Shown here: positions 6,190 through 9,688 of the stretch, in pieces
How the letters are laid out: the number at the start of each line of letters is the position of its first letter
Position numbering within the stretch: position 1 is the stretch's first letter
Assembly (NCBI GenBank): GCA_027353395.1
Contig: DAIEHU010000075.1
Span: 1 to 9,688 of the forward strand
From: Desulfobacteraceae bacterium
Lineage (GTDB): Bacteria; Desulfobacterota; Desulfobacteria; Desulfobacterales; Desulfosalsimonadaceae
Reading direction: 5' to 3'
DNA length: 9,688 bases
The notes under the pieces: generated by a model
Seen by the model: only the letters and a program-made list of their open reading frames with translations
The model's database searches: none
What the model was told of the DNA's origin: nothing
Position numbers and translations under genes: made by a program

Positions 6190-9100
6190 TCAATATGTCT
6201 CTTGCATGTCTTCGGGCAGTCCATGTCCTGGTTTATGGGCGTAAATCAGGTAGTAGGCCACGGGAATCACAAACAGGCTGAAAAGCGTTGAGGCCAGAAG
6301 CCCGAAAATGAGCGACCAGGCAAGACCCGCAAACACAGTATCCATTGTGATGGGTAATGCGCCCAGCATGGCGGCGCCGGATGTCAGCAGAATCGGACGC
6401 AGACGCACGGCGCAGCTTTCCACAATGGCCGGAATGAGCGTCTTTCCCCGCTTCAGGGAAAGATGAATAAAATCAATGATAATGATGGAGTTTCGCGTTA
6501 CGATGCCCGACAGGGCGATCATGCCGATCATGGCGGGGGATGAAAAAAACATGGGGTTCAGATAGCCTCCCGCCATGCGGACTCCGATGTGGTTGAGCAG
6601 CCAGTAGCCGGGCATAACGCCGATTACCATGAGGGGAATGGCCAGCATGATGATGAGCGGCATCCCAAAAGATCCTGTCTGGTAGACCAGCAGGATATAG
6701 ATGCCGATGAGCGCGCCCAGAAATCCGATGCCAAGATCCCGGAAAATATGAACGGTCAGCCGCATTTCCCCTTCATCCCACCATGCGACATGGATGCCTT
6801 CCGGGAGCGCCCAGAAGACATCGCCGCCCTTATGTTTAAGGGTGCGTTCATTAAGGGGCCGGGCAGCGGCCTTGGATACGCCGGTTCCCTCGGGGTGCAT
6901 CTGTTCCGGCAGACGTTCATCCGCCCGGATATCCATGATGGTTTCCACCGGCGGTCTTCCGGCCATCTCCGCGGTAACATACACCACCGGCTCAAGATTG
7001 CGGTGATAGATGGTCTTGTCTTCCAGTGTTTCCTGCCACCGGCCGAGTTCCGCGATGGACACCATATCGCCTTTCACGCCCCTGACATACACTTGGGAGA
7101 GATTAAACGTCCCGGTCCGCTGGGTTCTTGGCATCCAGAGAACAATCTGAAGCGGATTTTTTTCATCCGGAACCGCCAGCGTCCCATCAGGAAGGCCCTT
7201 GAGACTCATCTGAAGCGTCCGGCTGATGTCTTCGGTGGAGATGCCGTTTAAGGCCGCCTTTTCCTTATCGGTCACAAAAACTGCTTTGATCTGGTCTTCC
7301 TCCACCGTGTCATCCACATCCACCACTCCGGGTTCCCGGCGCATCCGGTCTTTGACAATCCGTGAAGCATTGATGATATCCGCGTAGCTCTGGCCCGGCT
7401 GGCCATACACCGCAGCCACAACGGTGGAAAGCACCGGAGGCCCCGCAGGAAGCTCAACAATCTTGAGTTTGGCGTTGTTGCGCGCCGCAATCGCCGTCAG
7501 ATCGTTCCGGAGCCTCAAGGCGATCAAGTGACTTGCCGCCTGACGTTCCGTCTTATGGATAAGGTTTACTCGGATATCGGCCTTGTTGGGAGCTTCCCGC
7601 AGAAAATACTTGCGGGAGAGCCCGTTAAAATCCACCGGCGAATGGGTGCCGGCGTAGGCTTCAAAATCAGTGACTTCCGGAACGGTATGGAGATAGGCTT
7701 CAAAATCCCGGGTAGCGGCGTCCGTGCGCTCCAGGGTTGTACCGGACGGCATGTCAATGACAAGCAGCAATTCATCCTTGTTGTCAAAGGGGAGCTGTTT
7801 GGGTTGCACCCGCCGGGTCGCCACCAGGGAAAGGCTCGCCACAAAGGCAAGAAAAATCACAAAAAGAAATCCGAAGGAAAGCAGCCGGTTTTTGAGAAGC
7901 GGTTCCAGCAGCGGACGAAAAATGCGGTAAAGCCGTGTTTGCGTGATATCCGACGGTTCATGGGGCGAAGGCGCCGCAACGCTGTTATTCCGGGATCTCT
8001 TTTCGTAGCGGTGTTTCAGGGCGTGAAGGGCCAGCCACGGCGTGACAGTAAACGAAATGAACATGGACATGAGCATGGTGACCGGCACATTGACAGCCAT
8101 GGGCCGCAGATAATCGTGCATTTCCTCGGTCACGAAAAAAAGCGGCAGAAAAGAAATAATCACGGCGATGGTCGCGGCGATAAGAGGCGGACGCACTTCA
8201 TTGACCGCTTCCAGCACAATATCACGGGTGGCCCTGCCGGTCATTTCAAAATGCCGGTGAATGTTTTCCACATCCACGATGGGGTCATCCACCAGAAGCC
8301 CCAGCGATACGGTCAGGGCGAACAGGGTAACGCGGTTGATGGAGAACCCGAAAAGGTAATTGATGGCGAGGGTCAGGCCGAATACGCAGGGAACGGCCAC
8401 CGCCACAACGATGGATTCGGTGAACCCCAAACCCATCGTGAGCAGGGCGATCACGACAATGATGCCCACCGTGAGCCCTTCCACCAGCTCGTTTACCTTA
8501 TCATTGGCCGTAACGCCGTAGTCGCGCGTGATGGCAACGCTCACGTCATCCGGGAGAATGTCTTTGCGGATCTGGCTCATCCGGGCAAGGATGTCTTCCG
8601 CCACCTTGACATTGTTTGCGCCTTTTTGTTTGGCGATGGCAATGGTGACCGCGGGCTGTGACGATGGCAAGGGGAGGGCCTTGGCGGGGCGGCCTGCAAT
8701 CCACTGCCCCGCGGCGCCGGTTTCCTTGGAATGGGTCCATGCAGGTCCGGCGCTGAAGCGCACATAATTTGTCACTTCTCCGGGGCCGTCCATAACCTGT
8801 GCGACATCCTTCAAATACACAGGCCGGCTGACCGGCTGTTCTCCGGGGACCGGGGATGAAGATCCGCTGGAGGATATCCCCACCACAAGTGATTCCACAT
8901 CCTTTTTATCGGCAAGAAAACGCCCGGCTTCCACCCGCACATCCCGGTCTGTCTGCGAAAAGCTTCCGGCCTGGACACTGGCGTCAGCGGCCTGCAATGC
9001 CCGGCTGACATCAATCGGCGTGATATGAAAGGCGGCCATGGCTTCAGGGTTTAACCGCACCAGAATCTGGCGGGGCCTGCCGCCGGAAATGGAGGTGATA

Positions 9101-9636
9101 CCGGCATCTGGAACGGACTGGAGCCGGTCCATCACCTCTTCGGCGATGCGTCGCAGACTGTAGTCGTCCTGAGACGGACTGGTGAATGTCAGCGTGACAA
9201 TGGGAACGTCATCGGTTTCAACTGGTTTTACCACATAACCGGCAACGCCCGGCGGAATTTTGTCGGTATTCTGGTCAAGCCACTTGCTGATTTTTACCAG
9301 GCTTTTTTCCCTGTCCTGGCCCACCAGAAAACGAACGGTCACGATGCTCTGTCCGGGCAGGGAACGCGAATACACATATTCCACGCCGTCAATCTGAAAT
9401 AGATATTTTTCAAGCCGAGAAGAGACCAACTGTTCGACTTCCCGGGCGGAATGGCCCGGGAAAGACACAAAAATATCGGAGACCGGCACCACGATCTGGG
9501 GCTCTTCCTCACGGGGCGTCACCATCAGCGCCACGGCGCCCAACGTAAGTGAGAGCAGAATCAGAATCAGAGCAAGGTTGGAGCCCAGAAACGCCCGGAC
9601 GATGATGATGGAGAGGCTGTTGTGTCCGGTTTTCAT
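6190..9636 (-). CDS. RND-family efflux permease (AcrB/HAE1-like)
   Basis: An 1148-residue inner membrane proton/substrate antiporter, the motor of the tripartite pump. The layout is typical: TM1 (about 15-38), a large periplasmic domain, five helices between about 385 and 540, a linker, TM7 (about 585-605), a second periplasmic domain, and a TM8-12 block (about 965-1132). The proton relay pair Asp450-Asp451 lies in SLGLLVDDPIVDVEN (444-458). The TM10 motif is GIVTRNSIIIIDF (1044-1056), with Arg1048 near the site of the usual relay Lys. Extra segments at about 256-270, 296-328 and 905-945 make it longer than AcrB (1049). The start ATG at 9636 overlaps the adaptor stop (ATGA) and has GGAGG (minus, 9647-9643) 6 nt upstream, implying translational coupling. 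It ends with TGA at 6192-6190. The substrate cannot be determined; a metal-type (CzcA) role is not supported over drug or lipid export. Confidence 0.93.
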   Translation of the reverse strand: MKTGHNSLSIIIVRAFLGSNLALILILLSLTLGAVALMVTPREEEPQIVVPVSDIFVSFPGHSAREVEQLVSSRLEKYLFQIDGVEYVYSRSLPGQSIVTVRFLVGQDREKSLVKISKWLDQNTDKIPPGVAGYVVKPVETDDVPIVTLTFTSPSQDDYSLRRIAEEVMDRLQSVPDAGITSISGGRPRQILVRLNPEAMAAFHITPIDVSRALQAADASVQAGSFSQTDRDVRVEAGRFLADKKDVESLVVGISSSGSSSPVPGEQPVSRPVYLKDVAQVMDGPGEVTNYVRFSAGPAWTHSKETGAAGQWIAGRPAKALPLPSSQPAVTIAIAKQKGANNVKVAEDILARMSQIRKDILPDDVSVAITRDYGVTANDKVNELVEGLTVGIIVVIALLTMGLGFTESIVVAVAVPCVFGLTLAINYLFGFSINRVTLFALTVSLGLLVDDPIVDVENIHRHFEMTGRATRDIVLEAVNEVRPPLIAATIAVIISFLPLFFVTEEMHDYLRPMAVNVPVTMLMSMFISFTVTPWLALHALKHRYEKRSRNNSVAAPSPHEPSDITQTRLYRIFRPLLEPLLKNRLLSFGFLFVIFLAFVASLSLVATRRVQPKQLPFDNKDELLLVIDMPSGTTLERTDAATRDFEAYLHTVPEVTDFEAYAGTHSPVDFNGLSRKYFLREAPNKADIRVNLIHKTERQAASHLIALRLRNDLTAIAARNNAKLKIVELPAGPPVLSTVVAAVYGQPGQSYADIINASRIVKDRMRREPGVVDVDDTVEEDQIKAVFVTDKEKAALNGISTEDISRTLQMSLKGLPDGTLAVPDEKNPLQIVLWMPRTQRTGTFNLSQVYVRGVKGDMVSIAELGRWQETLEDKTIYHRNLEPVVYVTAEMAGRPPVETIMDIRADERLPEQMHPEGTGVSKAAARPLNERTLKHKGGDVFWALPEGIHVAWWDEGEMRLTVHIFRDLGIGFLGALIGIYILLVYQTGSFGMPLIIMLAIPLMVIGVMPGYWLLNHIGVRMAGGYLNPMFFSSPAMIGMIALSGIVTRNSIIIIDFIHLSLKRGKTLIPAIVESCAVRLRPILLTSGAAMLGALPITMDTVFAGLAWSLIFGLLASTLFSLFVIPVAYYLIYAHKPGHGLPEDMQETY

Positions 9637-9688
9637 GGCGTTCCTCCATTCACCGGGGACAGCGCGATTTTTTCGCCGTCCGAAAGTC
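9633..9688 (-). CDS. Membrane fusion (periplasmic adaptor) protein, C-terminal end only
   Basis: The window edge contains only the last 17 full codons, LSDGEKIALSPVNGGTP, then TGA at 9635-9633. The 'L-x-D-G-x-x-I/V-x-x-S' pattern is typical of the C-terminal membrane-proximal domain of RND adaptor proteins (AcrA/HlyD type), and the position immediately before an RND permease fits. Its stop overlaps the permease start as ATGA. The bulk of the gene lies beyond the right edge. Confidence 0.75.
   Translation of the reverse strand, partial: LSDGEKIALSPVNGGTP

Noticed and set aside
6190..6192. The TGA ending the RND gene as a possible selenocysteine codon
   Set aside because: The permease is complete by then, with a normal hydrophilic tail. 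The frame after the TGA shows no homology, and the TolC-type gene starts 40 nt on in another frame.
6589..7251. A 220-codon plus-strand open frame opposite the RND gene
   Set aside because: No recognisable motif; the opposite strand is an unambiguous RND permease across the whole stretch.
7528..8661. A long plus-strand open frame of 377 codons opposite the RND permease gene
   Set aside because: It is rich in His, Arg and Gly with no domain pattern or ribosome binding site, as expected for the antisense of a GC-rich membrane protein gene.

Overview
This window looks like a chromosomal segment from a Gram-negative anaerobe, most likely a Desulfobacterota (sulfate-reducer type) bacterium. That rests on moderate GC with AT-rich gaps, a delta-proteobacterial style NAD kinase, a Desulfobacterota-like mix of acyl-CoA dehydrogenase and sulfotransferase genes, an RND/TolC export system, and an apparent selenoprotein. 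The assignment is inferred from gene content and protein style; no rRNA or tRNA is present to fix it.

Layout. (1) 1-256, minus: N-terminal part of a small exported protein that runs off the left edge. (2) 257-561: AT-rich divergent control region with back-to-back promoter-like elements and a leader for the next gene. (3) 562-1422, plus: nadK (NAD kinase), convergent with (4) 1419-2597, minus: an atypical acyl-CoA dehydrogenase-like flavoprotein; the two stop codons overlap. (5) 2598-2756: divergent promoter region. (6) 2757-3980, plus: a cytosolic PAPS-dependent sulfotransferase family protein. (7) 3981-4238: no intact gene, but an apparent frameshifted C-terminal remnant, perhaps of a short-chain dehydrogenase. 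(8) 9688-4239, minus: a four-gene export cluster read leftwards: the end of a membrane fusion (periplasmic adaptor) protein, an RND permease (ATGA overlap with the adaptor), a TolC-type outer membrane channel, and a small secreted protein.

The highlight is that last small gene. A conceptual stop codon, TGA at 4487-4485, splits what is otherwise a single 160-codon frame. The upstream half ends and the downstream half begins inside one DUF1573-like domain, and the TGA sits where that family has the first cysteine of its CGC motif. Starting 11 nt after the TGA the RNA can fold into a 6-bp stem with an 8-nt loop carrying G then U near its start, at the spacing known for bacterial SECIS elements. 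The simplest reading is a selenocysteine (Sec-Gly-Cys) in an exported protein. After the DUF1573-like segment the chain continues directly into a TonB C-terminal-like domain. I do not recall a DUF1573 selenoprotein or this fusion being described; that is memory, not a search.

How the genes may work together: the adaptor, permease and channel should form a tripartite proton-driven export pump. The Sec protein is placed after the TolC gene without an evident terminator, so it may be co-expressed and act in the same periplasmic compartment, possibly as a redox-active accessory. The left-hand genes appear to be ordinary metabolism and are not obviously linked to the pump.
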